This document shows positions 39,998 through 51,052 of a stretch of DNA of 64,000 bases, piece by piece. Position 1 is the stretch's first letter. Every line of letters starts with the position of its first letter. Origin of the DNA: Bacteroidales bacterium (GTDB lineage: Bacteria > Bacteroidota > Bacteroidia > Bacteroidales > UBA1556); contig JAGLCR010000029.1 in the NCBI GenBank assembly GCA_023146135.1, positions 1-64,000 on the forward strand, written 5' to 3'. The notes under the pieces were generated by a model. The model was not told the origin of the DNA, searched no databases, and saw only the letters and a program-made list of their open reading frames with translations. Position numbers and translations under genes: made by a program.

Positions 39998-40552
39998 CTA
40001 ACTAGCAGCTGTTTTACCTGCTTTTCTACGAATTTCTTCACCTTGATAACGAACTCCTTTACCTTTATAAGGCTCTGGTTTACGTAATGAGCGAATCTTT
40101 GCAGCAACCTGACCTACAAGTTGTTTATCATGAGATGTAAGAACCACTAGCGGGTTTTTACCTTTCTCAGTAATAGTTTCAACTTTAACTTCGTCTGGAA
40201 GCTTAAAGAAAATGTGATGAGAAAACCCTAAAGTAAGATCTAAAATTTGTCCTTGATTAGAAGCACGGAAACCCACACCAACTAATTCTTGAACAATTTT
40301 ATATCCTTCAGAAACCCCTTTTACCATATTGGTAATCAAAGCACGATATAAACCATGTTTTGAACGAGTATCTTTTTCCTCATCGCCACGAACAAGAGTT
40401 ATTAAACCCTCTTCTTGCTCAAACTTAATATTAGCGTCAACATGTTGCGTTAACGTTCCTAATTTCCCTTTTACAGTAACCACATTGCCTTTGTCAACAC
40501 TGACTTCGACTCCTGCAGGAATTGTAACGGGTTGTTTTCCTATTCTTGACAT
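39998..40552 (-). CDS. rplF: Ribosomal protein uL6
   Basis: The 184 aa protein consists of two related L6 domains; MSRIGKQPVTIPAGVEVSV opens the first, and the C-terminal signature PEPYKGKGVRYQGEEIRRKAGK closes the second. It sits near the factor-binding site of the 50S subunit. It lies 18 nt after rpsH and 21 nt before rplR. Confidence 0.97.
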   Translation of the reverse strand: MSRIGKQPVTIPAGVEVSVDKGNVVTVKGKLGTLTQHVDANIKFEQEEGLITLVRGDEEKDTRSKHGLYRALITNMVKGVSEGYKIVQELVGVGFRASNQGQILDLTLGFSHHIFFKLPDEVKVETITEKGKNPLVVLTSHDKQLVGQVAAKIRSLRKPEPYKGKGVRYQGEEIRRKAGKTAAS

Positions 40553-40570
40553 AATATCTCTATTTGTATA

Positions 40571-40969
40571 TTAGCTAATATAACATAATACTTCACCACC
40601 TACATTTAATGAACGTGCCTCTTTATCAGAGATAACGCCTCTTGAAGTAGAGATAATAGCTATTCCTAATCCATTCAAAACACGAGGTAAGTCAGATGCG
40701 TTTGTATACTTACGCAAACCTGGTTTACTAACACGTTCAAGACTACGGATAGCCGAAACTTTACTTTCAGGGTGATACTTTAATGCTATTTTAATAGTTT
40801 TCTTGACATCAGCATCTTCGAATTTATAACTCAAGATATACCCTTTATCATAAAGGATCTTTGTTATTTCTTTTCTAAGATTAGAAGAAGGAACCTCCAC
40901 AACACGATGTTTCGCATTGATGGCGTTTCTAACTCTCGTCAAGTAATCTGCTATTTGATCAGTGACCAT
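40571..40969 (-). CDS. rpsH: Ribosomal protein uS8
   Basis: The 132 aa 16S-binding protein has the N-terminal DQIADYLTRVRNAINAKHRVVEVP and the C-terminal signature GLGIAIISTSRGVISDKEARSLNVGGEVLCYI. In E. coli S8 represses the spc operon by binding the rplE region; no equivalent site was looked for beyond inspection. It lies 32 nt after rpsN. Confidence 0.97.
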   Translation of the reverse strand: MVTDQIADYLTRVRNAINAKHRVVEVPSSNLRKEITKILYDKGYILSYKFEDADVKKTIKIALKYHPESKVSAIRSLERVSKPGLRKYTNASDLPRVLNGLGIAIISTSRGVISDKEARSLNVGGEVLCYIS

Positions 40970-41001
40970 CTTTATAAATTTAATAGTTTATTAAATATTT
41001 T

Positions 41002-41271
41002 CTACCAACTTGCTTTTTTAACGCCTGGGATAAGACCAGCTAAAGCCATTTCACGGAAATTAATACGTGATATTCCAAACTGTCGCATATATCCTTTTGG
41101 ACGACCTGACAATTGACAACGATTGTGAAGACGAACTGGTGAAGCGTTTTTAGGAAGCTTCTGAAGCCCTTCATAATCACCAGCTGCTTTTAATGCCGCT
41201 CTTTTAGCTGCATATTTTTCAACCATTTTTTGTCTCTTGCGCTCACGCGCCTTCATTGATTCTTTTGCCAT
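41002..41271 (-). CDS. rpsN: Ribosomal protein uS14 (long, zinc-free form)
   Basis: The 89 aa protein is the long S14 without the two CxxC zinc pairs of the short form; only a single Cys remains in [22 protein letters not shown]. Its ATG overlaps the rplE stop by 1 nt, so translation is coupled. With the cysteine-free bL36 it makes this ribosome largely zinc independent at these sites. Confidence 0.97.
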   Translation of the reverse strand: MAKESMKARERKRQKMVEKYAAKRAALKAAGDYEGLQKLPKNASPVRLHNRCQLSGRPKGYMRQFGISRINFREMALAGLIPGVKKASW

Positions 41272-41825
41272 TATTTCTGATTTTTGAATGGTAAACCAAA
41301 TTCTTTTAACAAAGCAAATGCTTCTTCGTCTGTTTTCGCTGTTGTAACGAAAGTCATATTCATTCCTTGAATTTTATTAACTTGATCGATGTTAATTTCA
41401 GGGAAAATTAATTGCTCGGTAATACCGAAAGTATAATTTCCACGTCCATCAAAACCTTTATCGTTAATACCACGGAAATCGCGAATACGAGGAATTGAAA
41501 CAGCTACCAAGCGATCAAGGAATTCGAACATTTGAGAGCGACGAAGTGTAACTCGTGCACCAATGCCCATACCTTTACGCAACTTAAAGTTTGAGATATC
41601 CTTTTTTGAATACGTTTTTACTGCCTTTTGACCAGCAATATTCGTCATTTCAACGATAGCAGCATCTAATAATTTTTTATCAGTAATCGCTTGCCCTACT
41701 CCTTGGTTAATTGCAATTTTAACCAATCTAGGTACCTGCATCACAGATTTATAATTAAACTGCTTCATCAAAGCAGGAACGATTTCGTTCCGATACTTGT
41801 CTCTTAATCTTGGTGAATAGTCCAT
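41271..41825 (-). CDS. rplE: Ribosomal protein uL5
   Basis: The 184 aa 5S rRNA-binding protein has the canonical segments [31 protein letters not shown] and [21 protein letters not shown]. It overlaps rplX and rpsN by 1 nt at each end. A GGAGGT stretch lies 9 nt before its ATG inside the end of rplX, which could act as a Shine-Dalgarno but also simply encodes Gly-Glu-Val. Confidence 0.97.
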   Translation of the reverse strand: MDYSPRLRDKYRNEIVPALMKQFNYKSVMQVPRLVKIAINQGVGQAITDKKLLDAAIVEMTNIAGQKAVKTYSKKDISNFKLRKGMGIGARVTLRRSQMFEFLDRLVAVSIPRIRDFRGINDKGFDGRGNYTFGITEQLIFPEINIDQVNKIQGMNMTFVTTAKTDEEAFALLKEFGLPFKNQK

Positions 41826-42142
41826 TACTTAATTACCTCCCCTGACTTTTTGGAATAGCGTTCTACTTTACCTTTTACTTCCTTACGACCTACGCGTGTT
41901 GCATTGCCTTTAGCATCAACAAACATAAGGTTAGAAATATGGATAGCAGCTTCCTGCTTCACAACACCTCCTTGAGGATGTGTAGCATTTGGCTTAGTAT
42001 GCTTTGATACCATGTTAACACCTTCTACTAAAGCACGGCTAGTTTTAGTAATTATTTCAACTACCTTACCCTCCTTGCCTTTGTCAGTTCCAGCGATAAC
42101 CTTTACAGTATCTCCTTTTTTAATTTTTAATTTCGTTCTCAT
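41825..42142 (-). CDS. rplX: Ribosomal protein uL24
   Basis: The 105 aa assembly-initiator protein has the KOW motif [23 protein letters not shown] at residues about 8-30. It lies 24 nt after rplN and shares 1 nt with the start of rplE. Confidence 0.97.
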   Translation of the reverse strand: MRTKLKIKKGDTVKVIAGTDKGKEGKVVEIITKTSRALVEGVNMVSKHTKPNATHPQGGVVKQEAAIHISNLMFVDAKGNATRVGRKEVKGKVERYSKKSGEVIK

Positions 42143-42166
42143 AATATTTTCTTCTATGGATTACGA

Positions 42167-42535
42167 CTATAATACCTCAGGTGCTAAAGAAACTATTTTC
42201 ATAAATTTCTTCTCACGCAATTCGCGGGCAACAGGTCCAAAAATACGAGTACCAGACATTTCACCAGCAGTGTTTAATAAAACTACTGCATTATCGTCGA
42301 AGCGAATATAAGAACCATCAGCACGACGAATTTCTTTTTTAGCTCTAACAACTACGGCTTTAACAACTGTACCTTTTTTAACGTTACCACTAGGAATAGC
42401 ACTTTTAACCGTAACAACTACTTTATCGCCAATTCTGGCATAGCGTTTCTTAGTACCTCCTAATACGCGGATTACCATAACTTCTTTGGCTCCACTATTA
42501 TCTGCAACTAATGCTCTTGATTCTTGTTGTAACAT
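42167..42535 (-). CDS. rplN: Ribosomal protein uL14
   Basis: The 122 aa protein begins [20 protein letters not shown] and ends with the conserved [25 protein letters not shown], canonical in length. It forms part of the inter-subunit interface and the RsfS-binding surface. It starts 2 nt after the rpsQ stop. Confidence 0.97.
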   Translation of the reverse strand: MLQQESRALVADNSGAKEVMVIRVLGGTKKRYARIGDKVVVTVKSAIPSGNVKKGTVVKAVVVRAKKEIRRADGSYIRFDDNAVVLLNTAGEMSGTRIFGPVARELREKKFMKIVSLAPEVL

Positions 42536-42537
42536 AA

Positions 42538-42795
42538 TTATTTAGCTCTTTCAATGATTTCGACTAGTCTCCAACATTTGTTCTTACTAAGTGGACGGGT
42601 TTCCATGATTTTCACGGTATCACCAATTCCTACTTCGTTTTTCTCATCGTGTGCAAGATATTTTGTGGACTTCTTTACGAATTTTCCATACATAGGATGT
42701 TTTACTTTACGCTCAACAATCACACTAATGGATTTATCCATTTTATTACTTACAACAACGCCTATACGTTCTTTTCTTAAATTTCTGCTTTCCAT
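42538..42795 (-). CDS. rpsQ: Ribosomal protein uS17
   Basis: The 85 aa OB-fold 16S-binding protein has [20 protein letters not shown] and the signature [23 protein letters not shown]. It lies 19 nt after rpmC and 2 nt before rplN. Confidence 0.97.
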   Translation of the reverse strand: MESRNLRKERIGVVVSNKMDKSISVIVERKVKHPMYGKFVKKSTKYLAHDEKNEVGIGDTVKIMETRPLSKNKCWRLVEIIERAK

Positions 42796-42814
42796 AATAC
42801 TACAGATTTTTTAA

Positions 42815-43018
42815 TTATTTATTAGCAGCTTCTAACTCGCGCTTACGTATTTCAGTACTCAAGCGTGCAATCGTTTTACGATTTTGCTTGATTGTCTGAA
42901 CATTTTCGATTGGAGAAACTGCATGATGCAATTGCGCTTTTGAATAACGCGATGTTTCCTCCTCAAGACGCTCTTTCAAGTCTTCAGTTGATAATTCTCT
43001 AATTTCTTCCTGTTTCAT
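42815..43018 (-). CDS. rpmC: Ribosomal protein uL29
   Basis: The 67 aa helical hairpin protein located at the peptide exit tunnel has KQEEIRELSTEDLKERLEEE and the C-terminal helix QNRKTIARLSTEIRKREL. It lies 45 nt after rplP and 19 nt before rpsQ. Confidence 0.96.
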   Translation of the reverse strand: MKQEEIRELSTEDLKERLEEETSRYSKAQLHHAVSPIENVQTIKQNRKTIARLSTEIRKRELEAANK

Positions 43019-43063
43019 CGTTCTAATTATTTAACAATTCTAGCTTGTAAACTGGTTTATTCT

Positions 43064-43486
43064 CTATGCTTCGTGATAGTCGTTACGAACAATAAACTTC
43101 ACTTTAATTGGCAACTTTTGAGCTGCTAATCGTAAAGCTTCTTTTGCTATGTCGTAAGGTACTCCTTCGGCTTCAAAAATTATTTTTCCAGGTTTACAAC
43201 GTGCAACAAACATTTCTGGCGCTCCCTTACCTTTACCCATACGAACCTCTGCAGGCTTTTTAGTAAGTGGCTTATCGGGAAATACTCGAATCCAAATTTG
43301 ACCTTCACGTTTCATATAACGGGTAACGGCCTGACGTGCGGCTTCAATTTGTCTTCCAGTTAACCAGGTTTCTTCAAGAGCTTTAATTCCAAATGATCCA
43401 AAAGCTAATTGAGCTCCTCGGGTCACATTTCCTTTCATTCTCCCTTTCTGCTGTTTTCTGAATTTTGTTTTCTTTGGCTGTAACAT
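43064..43486 (-). CDS. rplP: Ribosomal protein uL16
   Basis: The 140 aa protein near the A-site tRNA elbow has [16 protein letters not shown], the signature [18 protein letters not shown] and [20 protein letters not shown], and the [12 protein letters not shown]-terminal strand. It lies 26 nt after rpsC. Confidence 0.97.
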   Translation of the reverse strand: MLQPKKTKFRKQQKGRMKGNVTRGAQLAFGSFGIKALEETWLTGRQIEAARQAVTRYMKREGQIWIRVFPDKPLTKKPAEVRMGKGKGAPEMFVARCKPGKIIFEAEGVPYDIAKEALRLAAQKLPIKVKFIVRNDYHEA

Positions 43487-43512
43487 TATTCCAAACTTTT
43501 TAAATTCTTAAC

Positions 43513-44217
43513 CTAACGATTTCTTCTTTGTGGACGCTGTGGTCTTTTTGATCTCTTGGTGTCTAATTGGGCACCGATTGAAAAATCGCGCTTTCCATAA
43601 ACTTCACCTTTGAAAATCCAAACCTTCACTCCCAAACGACCATATGTAGTATGCGCTTCAACTAAAGCATAGTCGATATCAGCACGAATTGTATGCAAAG
43701 GGATACGACCTTCTTTATACATTTCACTACGTGCCATTTCGGCACCACCTACACGGCCAGAAATCAAAATCTTGATTCCTTGTGCACCCACTCTCATGGT
43801 AGAAGCTATTGAAGTTTTAACGGCACGTCGATACGAAACGCGGCCCTCAATTTGCTTTGCAACTGATTGAGCTACTAAATAAGCATCAATCTCTGGTCTC
43901 TTGATTTCTGATATATTAATCTGGATTTCTTTTCCAGTTAATTTCTTTAACTCTTCTTTAAGCTTGTCAACTTCCGAACCCTGCTTTCCGATAATAATAC
44001 CTGGACGAGCAGTATTGATGGTTACGGTAACTAGCTTTAAAGTACGTTCAATAAATATTTTTGAAACGCTAGCTTTTGCAAGACGAATGTATAAATACTT
44101 ACGAATTTTATCGTCTTCGATAAGTTTCTCGTCGAATTTTTTTCCTCCGAACCAGTTAGAATCCCATCCTTTGATGACTCCTAAACGAAAACCTATTGGA
44201 TTTACTTTTTGACCCAT
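43513..44217 (-). CDS. rpsC: Ribosomal protein uS3
   Basis: The 234 aa protein has an N-terminal type-II KH domain (residues about 38-107) with the GxxG-type loop [14 protein letters not shown] and the C-terminal S3 domain ([32 protein letters not shown]). It forms part of the mRNA entry pore. A Lys/Arg-rich C-terminal tail ends the protein. It lies 10 nt after rplV. Confidence 0.97.
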   Translation of the reverse strand: MGQKVNPIGFRLGVIKGWDSNWFGGKKFDEKLIEDDKIRKYLYIRLAKASVSKIFIERTLKLVTVTINTARPGIIIGKQGSEVDKLKEELKKLTGKEIQINISEIKRPEIDAYLVAQSVAKQIEGRVSYRRAVKTSIASTMRVGAQGIKILISGRVGGAEMARSEMYKEGRIPLHTIRADIDYALVEAHTTYGRLGVKVWIFKGEVYGKRDFSIGAQLDTKRSKRPQRPQRRNR

Positions 44218-44227
44218 TGTCTTAACT

Positions 44228-44650
44228 TTAATTATTTGTAACTTCGGAGTTAACCTCTACTCTACTACCGAGATATAATGTAACGTGATTCGAACGCTTA
44301 CGAATACGGTGAGCACGACCTTGAGGTGCTGTACGAATTCGTTTAAGCTGACGAGCCGAGTCAACAAAAATATCCTTAATATATAATTGTGCTTCTTCCA
44401 TACGTGCACCTTCGTTTTTGGCTTCCCAATTCGCGATGGCACTAAGAAGTAACTTATACAAACGATTACTGGCTTCTTTTGGCGAATGCTTAAGCATCGC
44501 TAAAGCGTTCTCGATATCTATACCGCGAACCATGTCAGCAACGATTCTCATCTTACGAGGAGAAGTAGGAACGTCATTCAACTTAGCAAAGTAAGTTGTC
44601 TTTTTCGCCTCCTTCATAGCTTCTGCTCTATTATGTTTTCTAACTCCCAT
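44228..44650 (-). CDS. rplV: Ribosomal protein uL22
   Basis: The 140 aa tunnel-wall protein has the signature [18 protein letters not shown] and a C-terminal extended hairpin ([28 protein letters not shown]) that reaches the exit tunnel and carries macrolide-relevant residues. It lies 13 nt after rpsS. Confidence 0.97.
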   Translation of the reverse strand: MGVRKHNRAEAMKEAKKTTYFAKLNDVPTSPRKMRIVADMVRGIDIENALAMLKHSPKEASNRLYKLLLSAIANWEAKNEGARMEEAQLYIKDIFVDSARQLKRIRTAPQGRAHRIRKRSNHVTLYLGSRVEVNSEVTNN

Positions 44651-44663
44651 TTCTTATCGTATT

Positions 44664-44942
44664 TTATTTCTTGCCTTTATTTTTACTACCAGCATGGCCA
44701 CGGAACGAACGTGTTGGAGCAAATTCCCCCAATTTGTGACCTACCATGTTTTCAGTTACATAAACAGGAATAAATTTATTTCCATTATGAACTGCAATAG
44801 TTAACCCTACAAAGTCAGGAGATATCATTGAAGCACGCGACCAAGTCTTAATGGTTGCTTTCTTTCCTGAAGCTTGAGTTGCATCTACTTTGCGCTCGAG
44901 CTTGTAGTGAATATATGGACCTTTTTTCAGTGAACGACTCAT
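44664..44942 (-). CDS. rpsS: Ribosomal protein uS19
   Basis: The 92 aa head protein has [19 protein letters not shown] and the signature [26 protein letters not shown]. It lies 17 nt after rplB and 13 nt before rplV. Confidence 0.97.
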   Translation of the reverse strand: MSRSLKKGPYIHYKLERKVDATQASGKKATIKTWSRASMISPDFVGLTIAVHNGNKFIPVYVTENMVGHKLGEFAPTRSFRGHAGSKNKGKK

Positions 44943-44959
44943 ATCTTATCTATTTACTA

Positions 44960-45784
44960 TTATTTCTTTCTTCTTTCAATAATGTGCTTGCTCGAATCCT
45001 TAGTCTTGCTACGTGTACGGAATCCTTTTGCAGGAATACCGTTACGAGAACGTGGGTGACCACCTGTTGCACGACCTTCTCCACCACCCATTGGGTGATC
45101 AACTGGGTTCATGTTAACTGGATTAGTTCGAGGACGACGTCCTAACCAACGAGAGCGACCAGCTTTTCCTGAGCGTTCTAAACTATGATCTGGATTGGAT
45201 ACCATACCAATTGTTGCTTTACAAGTTTGAAGAATCATACGAGTCTCGCCTGAAGGCATTTTAACAATTGCATACTTTCCTTCACGTGTCATAAGCTGTG
45301 CATAAGATCCTGCACTACGTGCCATCTTTGCTCCCTGACCAGGACGCAATTCAATATTATGAATTATCGTTCCGAAAGGAATTTCACTTAAAAACATTGC
45401 GTTACCTACTTCAGGAGCTATACCTTTACCCGACATTACTTTTTGCCCAACCTTTATACCGTTTGGAGCAACGATGTATGTCTTCACACCATCAGCATAA
45501 GCTAATAATGCGATACGTGCGGTACGATTTGGATCATATTCCACAGTCTTAACTGTTGCAGGAATACCATCACGCTCGCGCTTGAAATCGATTATACGAT
45601 ATTTCTTCTTATGACCACCACCAATATAGCGCATCGTCATTTTACCTTGATTATCTCTACCACCTGATCTCTTCTTAGGAGCCAACAAACTCTTTTCAGG
45701 AGTTGATGTAGTGATTTCGTCAAACGTAGAAGCTACCTTAAAACGTTGACTTGGTGTTGTTGGATTGAATTTCTTTAAAGCCAT
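44960..45784 (-). CDS. rplB: Ribosomal protein uL2
   Basis: The 274 aa protein is close to the peptidyl-transferase centre. The N-terminal [20 protein letters not shown], the RNA-binding [14 protein letters not shown] segment and the C-terminal loop [13 protein letters not shown] are present; this loop reads DHPMGG where many bacteria have DHPHGG. It lies 5 nt after rplW. Confidence 0.97.
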   Translation of the reverse strand: MALKKFNPTTPSQRFKVASTFDEITTSTPEKSLLAPKKRSGGRDNQGKMTMRYIGGGHKKKYRIIDFKRERDGIPATVKTVEYDPNRTARIALLAYADGVKTYIVAPNGIKVGQKVMSGKGIAPEVGNAMFLSEIPFGTIIHNIELRPGQGAKMARSAGSYAQLMTREGKYAIVKMPSGETRMILQTCKATIGMVSNPDHSLERSGKAGRSRWLGRRPRTNPVNMNPVDHPMGGGEGRATGGHPRSRNGIPAKGFRTRSKTKDSSKHIIERRKK

Positions 45785-45789
45785 GTCTC

Positions 45790-46080
45790 CTAAATATTAC
45801 TATAAAAATCAATACTCTGACCTTCTGCTAACGTAATAATAGCTTTCTTAAAAGCTTTAGTACGTCCGGCTATTTGTCCCGACTTAGTTGCTCTGCTCTT
45901 TGTTTTACCACTATAATTCATAGTGTTAACAGCGGCAACTTCTACGTCGTACAATTCTTCGATCGCTTTCTTAATCTGAACCTTATTTGCCTTATTGTTT
46001 ACAATGAATCCGTAACGATTGAGCTTTTCGCCCATCTCGTTCATCTTCTCTGTAATTATCGGCTTCTGAATGATTACCAT
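45790..46080 (-). CDS. rplW: Ribosomal protein uL23
   Basis: The 96 aa exit-tunnel protein, docking site for trigger factor and SRP, has [20 protein letters not shown] and [20 protein letters not shown]. It lies 35 nt after rplD and 5 nt before rplB. Confidence 0.97.
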   Translation of the reverse strand: MVIIQKPIITEKMNEMGEKLNRYGFIVNNKANKVQIKKAIEELYDVEVAAVNTMNYSGKTKSRATKSGQIAGRTKAFKKAIITLAEGQSIDFYSNI

Positions 46081-46115
46081 TTCTGTTCTTCTTTATCGAT
46101 TCAACAATTTGATGT

Positions 46116-46748
46116 TTACAATGATGCAAACATTTCTTCTAATTCTTTTACTGCGCTTTCAACGAAAATAACTCTGTGTGCTTCTAAAAGCTCATAAGTA
46201 TTTACTTTGTATGCTGTAGTAACTTTAGCTCTTTGGATATTCGATGCCGACTTACTGATATTAATATCAACATCTTTAAGAACTAATAATGTTTTCTTTC
46301 CATCCAACTCAAACTTTTTCAAGAAATCAAGATACATTTTTGTTTTTGGCTGATCATAACTGAAATCTTCCAAAATCATCATTTCTTTATCTTGTGCTTT
46401 ATAAGTTAAAGCTGATTTACGAGCTAAACGTTTCACCTTCTTATTCAACTTAAAAGTATAGTTGCGAGGATGAGGACCGAATGCACGAGCACCACCTCTT
46501 AAAATAGGTGACTTAATATCTCCCATACGAGCAGTACCTGTACCCTTTTGACGTTTAATTTTACGTCGGCTACCTGAAAGCTGAGAGCGTTCCTTAGAAC
46601 TATGAGTTCCTTGACGCTGATTTGCACGATATAATTTTACATCGAGATAAATAGCGTGATCGTTAGGCTCAATTCCGAATACAGCATCGTCTAATTTAAT
46701 CTTACGATCTGTTTTTTCTCCTGTTTGTTTATATACTGCTAATTCCAT
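46116..46748 (-). CDS. rplD: Ribosomal protein uL4
   Basis: The 210 aa protein has the long internal loop reaching the exit tunnel ([39 protein letters not shown]). In E. coli it also represses the S10 operon; no S10-type leader was recognised here. The start overlaps the end of rplC by 10 nt. Confidence 0.97.
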   Translation of the reverse strand: MELAVYKQTGEKTDRKIKLDDAVFGIEPNDHAIYLDVKLYRANQRQGTHSSKERSQLSGSRRKIKRQKGTGTARMGDIKSPILRGGARAFGPHPRNYTFKLNKKVKRLARKSALTYKAQDKEMMILEDFSYDQPKTKMYLDFLKKFELDGKKTLLVLKDVDINISKSASNIQRAKVTTAYKVNTYELLEAHRVIFVESAVKELEEMFASL

Positions 46749-47362
46749 CTTTCAATAATTACATATGAACCACTAGGACCCGCAATCGAACCCTTAACAA
46801 TAATCAAATTCTTATCTGCAACAACTTTAAGAACTTCAAGGTTAATCATTTTCACACGATTACCACCCATACGACCAGCCATGCGCATTCCTTTGAATAC
46901 ACGTGATGGGTATGAACTTGCTCCAATAGAACCAGGAGCTCTAAGGCGGTTATGCTGTCCGTGAGTTGCATCGTTAACACCCTTAAAGTTATAACGTTTT
47001 ACTACACCCTGAAAACCTTTTCCTTTACTCACACCTACAACGTCAACAAATTCACCTTCAGCAAAAACATTAACCTTAACCTCTTCGCCTAATTGTTTTT
47101 TCTCCTCGAAACGAGAAAATTCAACCAATATGCGTTTTGGTGTAGTGCTTGCTTTTTTGAAGTGACCCATCATCGCTTTTGGAGTATTTTTCTCCTTAGC
47201 TTCGTCATAAGCCAATTGAATAGCTGAATAGCCATCAACTTCTTCAGTTCTTACTTGTGTTACAACACAAGGACCAGCTTCGATTACAGTGCATGGCATA
47301 TTTTTACCAGAGGCATCGAAGATACTAGTCATTCCAACTTTTTTTCCTATTATTCCAGACAT
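46739..47362 (-). CDS. rplC: Ribosomal protein uL3
   Basis: The 207 aa protein reaches the peptidyl-transferase centre with its central loop. The conserved [19 protein letters not shown] and [15 protein letters not shown] segments are present. E. coli carries a methylated Gln in the MAGQMG position, whereas this protein has Arg (MAGRMG), as in many other bacteria. It lies 27 nt after rpsJ and overlaps rplD by 10 nt. Confidence 0.97.
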   Translation of the reverse strand: MSGIIGKKVGMTSIFDASGKNMPCTVIEAGPCVVTQVRTEEVDGYSAIQLAYDEAKEKNTPKAMMGHFKKASTTPKRILVEFSRFEEKKQLGEEVKVNVFAEGEFVDVVGVSKGKGFQGVVKRYNFKGVNDATHGQHNRLRAPGSIGASSYPSRVFKGMRMAGRMGGNRVKMINLEVLKVVADKNLIIVKGSIAGPSGSYVIIERWN

Positions 47363-47389
47363 TTCTGTATAATCTTAAACTATTTATAC

Positions 47390-47695
47390 TTAAACCTTGA
47401 TCTCTACTTCTACACCACTTGGGAGCTCTAATTTCATAAGAGCATCAATAGTTTTCGAAGTTGTGCTATAAATATCCAACAAACGCTTATAAGTGTTGTG
47501 CTCAAACTGCTCACGAGCTTTCTTATTTACGAAAGTTGAACGAAGAACAGTATAGATCTTCTTATCAGTTGGTAAAGGAATCGGTCCATTAACAACAGCA
47601 CCTGTAGATTTTACAGTTTTTACGATTTTCTCAGCTGATTTATCAACCAAATTGTAATCGTAAGATTTTAATTTTATTCTTATTTTCTGACTCAT
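47390..47695 (-). CDS. rpsJ: Ribosomal protein uS10
   Basis: The 101 aa protein of the 30S head (NusE in transcription antitermination) has [20 protein letters not shown] and [20 protein letters not shown]. It follows fusA after 11 nt; tuf, which stands here in E. coli-type str operons, is absent. Confidence 0.97.
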   Translation of the reverse strand: MSQKIRIKLKSYDYNLVDKSAEKIVKTVKSTGAVVNGPIPLPTDKKIYTVLRSTFVNKKAREQFEHNTYKRLLDIYSTTSKTIDALMKLELPSGVEVEIKV

Positions 47696-47706
47696 CTCTA
47701 AATATT

Positions 47707-49788
47707 CTATTTATTGATAATTTCTTCTGCAATTGCACTAGGCACTTCATCATAATGATCAAATGTCATTGTTGAAGTAGCACGTCCTGAGGAAACCGTT
47801 CTTAGAGCGGTAACATAACCAAACATATTTGAAAGTGGAACCATTGCTTTGATAACTTGAGTACCATCTTTGGCTTCAACACCTTCGATCATGCCACGAC
47901 GTTTATTCAAGTCACCTATTACATCACCCATATACTCGTCAGGAGTAACAACTTCTACCTTCATGATAGGCTCAAGTAATGCTTTCTTAACTTTTGCTAA
48001 TGCGTGACGGAATCCCATTTTTGCAGCAAGCTCAAATGATAATTGATCCGAATCAACTGCGTGGAAAGACCCGTCGAATAAACGAACACTTAAACTATCC
48101 ATTTCATAACCCGCAAGTGGGCCGTTAAGCATAGCCATTTCGAAACCTTTCTTCACTGAAGGAACAAATTCTTTAGGGATATTACCGCCCTTAATTTGAT
48201 CAGTAAATTGCAAACCTTCAGCTCCATCCTCAGCAGGACCGATTTCGAACTGAATATCGGCAAATTTACCACGTCCACCCGACTGCTTTTTATAAACTTC
48301 GCGATGGTTAGTACTTCCAAGAATTGATTCTTTATAAGCAACCTGTGGTTGTCCTTGATTACATTCTACTTTGAATTCACGCTTCAAACGATCAATTAGA
48401 ATGTCAAGGTGAAGCTCACCCATTCCACTAATGATTGTTTGTCCAGTTTCTTCATCAGAACGAACCTTAAACGTAGGATCTTCCTCAGCTAATTTAGCTA
48501 AAGCGATACCCATTTTATCGATATCTTTTTGAGTTCTTGGCTCCACTGCAATACTGATAACAGGATCAGGGAAATCCATAGACTCTAAAATAATTACACT
48601 ATCTTGTTGACAAAGAGTATCACCAGTACGTATGGTTTTGAAACCAACAGCTGCACCAATATCTCCAGCCTCAATTTTATCAAGAGGATTCTGTTTGTTA
48701 GCGTGCATTTGCATTACACGAGAGATACGCTCTTTTTTACCAGTACTTGCATTATAAACATAAGAACCAGCTTCAAGTGTACCTGAATAAACTCGGAAGA
48801 AAGCAATACGACCTACAAATGGGTCAGTAGCAATCTTAAATGCCAATGCTGCAAATGGAGCTTTAGGATCCACATCGCGAGTTTCTTCTTTTTGAGTATC
48901 AGGATTAATTCCAGTAACCGCATCGATATCCAATGGGCTAGGAAGGAATTCAATCACAGCATCCAATAACATCTGAACACCTTTATTCTTAAAGGCCGAA
49001 CCACACATTACTGGAGTAATTTTCATTTCAATAGTAGCTTTACGTATTGCGGCTAACATTTCGTCCTCTGTAATTGAGTCAGGATCCTCCATGTATTTTT
49101 CCAAAAGCTCATCACTTTCTTCAGCAACACCTTCTACTAATTTCATACGGTATGTAGCAACCGTTTCTAATAAATCTTCAGGAATAGGAATTTCATTCAC
49201 GTTAACGCCATGATCATCCTCATCCCAAACATAAGCTTTATTAGTAATCAAATCCACAACACCACGAAAATGCTCTTCAGCTCCGATTGGAACTTGCAAT
49301 GGTACAGGATTTGCTTTCAATCGCTCGCGAATTTGCTCAATAACTGAAAAGAAGTCAGCTCCCGAACGGTCCATTTTATTAACGAAACTCAAACGAGGAA
49401 CTTTATACTTTGTAGCCTGACGCCAAACGGTTTCAGACTGAGGCTCGACACCACCAACAGCACAGAATAATGCAACAGCACCATCTAATACGCGAAGTGA
49501 ACGCTCTACCTCAACAGTAAAGTCAACGTGACCCGGAGTATCAATAATATTAATCTTATGATCAGTATCTTGATATTTCCAAAATACAGTAGTTGCAGCA
49601 GAGGTAATTGTTATACCACGCTCTTGCTCCTGAACCATCCAGTCCATGGTTGCAGCGCCATCATGCACCTCACCAATTTTATAACTTTTACCAGTATAAT
49701 AAAGGACACGCTCGGTGAGGGTAGTTTTACCCGCATCGATATGCGCCATAATTCCTATATTTCTAGTATTCTCTAATTTACTTGCCAT
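47707..49788 (-). CDS. fusA: Elongation factor G
   Basis: The 693 aa GTPase drives translocation. G1 AHIDAGKTT, switch-[20 protein letters not shown] and NKMDR are intact, followed by the EF-G domains II-V ([28 protein letters not shown]). Position in the str operon marks it as the main EF-G rather than an EF-G2 paralogue. AGGAG lies 8 nt before its ATG, one of few SD-like sequences in the window. It lies 22 nt after rpsG and 11 nt before rpsJ. Confidence 0.97.
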   Translation of the reverse strand: MASKLENTRNIGIMAHIDAGKTTLTERVLYYTGKSYKIGEVHDGAATMDWMVQEQERGITITSAATTVFWKYQDTDHKINIIDTPGHVDFTVEVERSLRVLDGAVALFCAVGGVEPQSETVWRQATKYKVPRLSFVNKMDRSGADFFSVIEQIRERLKANPVPLQVPIGAEEHFRGVVDLITNKAYVWDEDDHGVNVNEIPIPEDLLETVATYRMKLVEGVAEESDELLEKYMEDPDSITEDEMLAAIRKATIEMKITPVMCGSAFKNKGVQMLLDAVIEFLPSPLDIDAVTGINPDTQKEETRDVDPKAPFAALAFKIATDPFVGRIAFFRVYSGTLEAGSYVYNASTGKKERISRVMQMHANKQNPLDKIEAGDIGAAVGFKTIRTGDTLCQQDSVIILESMDFPDPVISIAVEPRTQKDIDKMGIALAKLAEEDPTFKVRSDEETGQTIISGMGELHLDILIDRLKREFKVECNQGQPQVAYKESILGSTNHREVYKKQSGGRGKFADIQFEIGPAEDGAEGLQFTDQIKGGNIPKEFVPSVKKGFEMAMLNGPLAGYEMDSLSVRLFDGSFHAVDSDQLSFELAAKMGFRHALAKVKKALLEPIMKVEVVTPDEYMGDVIGDLNKRRGMIEGVEAKDGTQVIKAMVPLSNMFGYVTALRTVSSGRATSTMTFDHYDEVPSAIAEEIINK

Positions 49789-49810
49789 TATTCTTTCTCC
49801 TAGCTATTAT

Positions 49811-50281
49811 TTAAAATCTAAAGTGAGAGAATGCTTTGTTGGCCTCAGCCATACGATGCGTATCTTCTTTCTTCTTAAAAGCAGTTCCTTCTTCTTTAAA
49901 TGCTGACATAATCTCACCGGCTAATTTCTGAGCCATTGATTTTTCGTGACGCTTACGAGCAGCACTTATCAAAGCCTTGATACCGATAGATTGTTTACGT
50001 GAAGGATAAATTTCTGATGGAATCTGGAAAGTAGCACCACCAATACGACGACTCTTTACTTCAACAGCAGGAGTAACGTTTGTCAACGCTTTCTTAAACA
50101 CATCCACAGGATTTTCTTCTTTAAAACGCTCGGTAACAATATCCATAGCACCATAAAAAATATCGTAAGAAGTATTCTTCTTACCACCCATCATCATATT
50201 ATTCACGAACTTAGTTACCAACGTATCGTTGAACTTTGGATCGGGAAGTATAATTCTCTTCTTTGGCTTTTTTCTTCTCAT
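49811..50281 (-). CDS. rpsG: Ribosomal protein uS7
   Basis: The 156 aa head-organising 16S-binding protein has [22 protein letters not shown] and the signature region [20 protein letters not shown]. It lies 31 nt after rpsL and 22 nt before fusA. Confidence 0.97.
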   Translation of the reverse strand: MRRKKPKKRIILPDPKFNDTLVTKFVNNMMMGGKKNTSYDIFYGAMDIVTERFKEENPVDVFKKALTNVTPAVEVKSRRIGGATFQIPSEIYPSRKQSIGIKALISAARKRHEKSMAQKLAGEIMSAFKEEGTAFKKKEDTHRMAEANKAFSHFRF

Positions 50282-50312
50282 CTTACACTAATTATAAACG
50301 TGTGTTAAAATC

Positions 50313-50690
50313 TTATTTCTTCTTTGGTCGCTTAGTACCATACTTTGAACGACGTTGCGTACGTCCATCCACTCCTAAAGTATCCAATGCGCCACGTACA
50401 ATGTGGTAACGTACGCCTGGAAGGTCTTTTACTCTACCACCACGTATAAGCACGATTGAGTGCTCTTGAAGGTTGTGACCTTCACCTGGGATATAAGCAT
50501 TCACCTCTTTACCATTAGTCAAACGCACACGCGCTACTTTACGCATTGCTGAGTTTGGCTTCTTTGGTGTAGTTGTGTAAACACGCACACATACTCCCCG
50601 GCGTTGTGGACAAGAGTCCAATGCTGGAGAATTACTCTTTTCGGTCGATTTTTTACGACCTTTTCTGATTAACTGTTGTATCGTTGGCAT
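50313..50690 (-). CDS. rpsL: Ribosomal protein uS12
   Basis: The 125 aa decoding-centre protein is the first gene of the superoperon. The streptomycin-relevant lysines are present in wild-type form in [16 protein letters not shown] and [13 protein letters not shown]; the Asp in KDLPG is the residue methylthiolated in some bacteria. A promoter with ideal spacing lies at 50762-50792, giving a leader of about 65 nt. Confidence 0.97.
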   Translation of the reverse strand: MPTIQQLIRKGRKKSTEKSNSPALDSCPQRRGVCVRVYTTTPKKPNSAMRKVARVRLTNGKEVNAYIPGEGHNLQEHSIVLIRGGRVKDLPGVRYHIVRGALDTLGVDGRTQRRSKYGTKRPKKK

Positions 50691-50743
50691 AATTTAAACT
50701 AAATTACTTGCTTTTAACTAAGTCAATATTATTAATAAATATT

Positions 50744-50759
50744 CCCCTCTAAAACGGGG
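50744..50759 (-). promoter_or_regulatory. Small GC hairpin at the 5' end of the rpsL leader
   Basis: CCCC/GGGG closes an 8-nt loop right at the expected transcript 5' end of the rpsL promoter, in an otherwise AT-rich leader. It may protect the 5' end or have a regulatory role; nothing more can be said. Confidence 0.4.
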
Positions 50760-50761
50760 CT

Positions 50762-50792
50762 GCAAAAGTACAATAAATAATGTACTAATCAA
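50762..50792 (-). promoter_or_regulatory. Promoter of the rpsL-rplQ superoperon
   Basis: On minus, TTG (50792-50790), a 19-nt spacer and TACTTTTGC (50770-50762) exactly fit the Bacteroidota -33/-7 consensus. Confidence 0.8.
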
Positions 50793-50892
50793 GCTTTTAG
50801 AAATTTAAAGTTTTAAGACCTTAAATAACTGACTTAATTTACATTATAAACTGTTTTACAGTTTAATTTAACTTTATTTATATATTCGTTGT

Positions 50893-51049
50893 GAAAAAAT
50901 TGATAGGAAGGATAATCTTCCAGACCCGAAAGAAAGACTTTTCGTCCTATTCTTTCTGAAACCTATAGCGGTCTGCCATTATCAGGTTCCTAGCAAATTT
51001 TTCTTTATTCCCACTAAAACAAGGATTTAACTCCTTTTGCGTCTTAGCG
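50893..51049 (-). ncRNA. Candidate structured small RNA upstream of rpsL (rod-shaped, possibly 6S-like)
   Basis: A consensus promoter (51053-51083) predicts a 5' end near 51047. The transcript can form a 5' hairpin AAGGA/UCCUU (51037-51021), then a long rod: UAGGAA/UUCCUA (50992-50987 with 50909-50904), GAUAAU/AUUAUC (50983-50978 with 50916-50911), CAGACC/GGUCUG (50975-50970 with 50926-50921), an asymmetric bubble, and AGAAAGA/UCUUUCU (50957-50951 with 50937-50931). The rod is followed by six U (50899-50894) preceded upstream by an A-run, that is, an intrinsic terminator. No reading frame of note is present. The rod with a central bubble is reminiscent of 6S RNA, but no family is assigned. 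The remaining gap to rpsL contains the operon promoter. Confidence 0.6.
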
Positions 51050-51052
51050 AGT

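Noticed and set aside
41826-41846. GGAGGT as a true Shine-Dalgarno for rplE
   Set aside because: It is made of Gly-Glu-Val codons at the end of rplX, so it may be coincidence. Recorded in the gene entry only.
47696-47706. Missing tuf between fusA and rpsJ as a deletion
   Set aside because: The junction is tight (11 nt), and tuf is usually located with the rpoBC region in Bacteroidota, so this is normal for the phylum.
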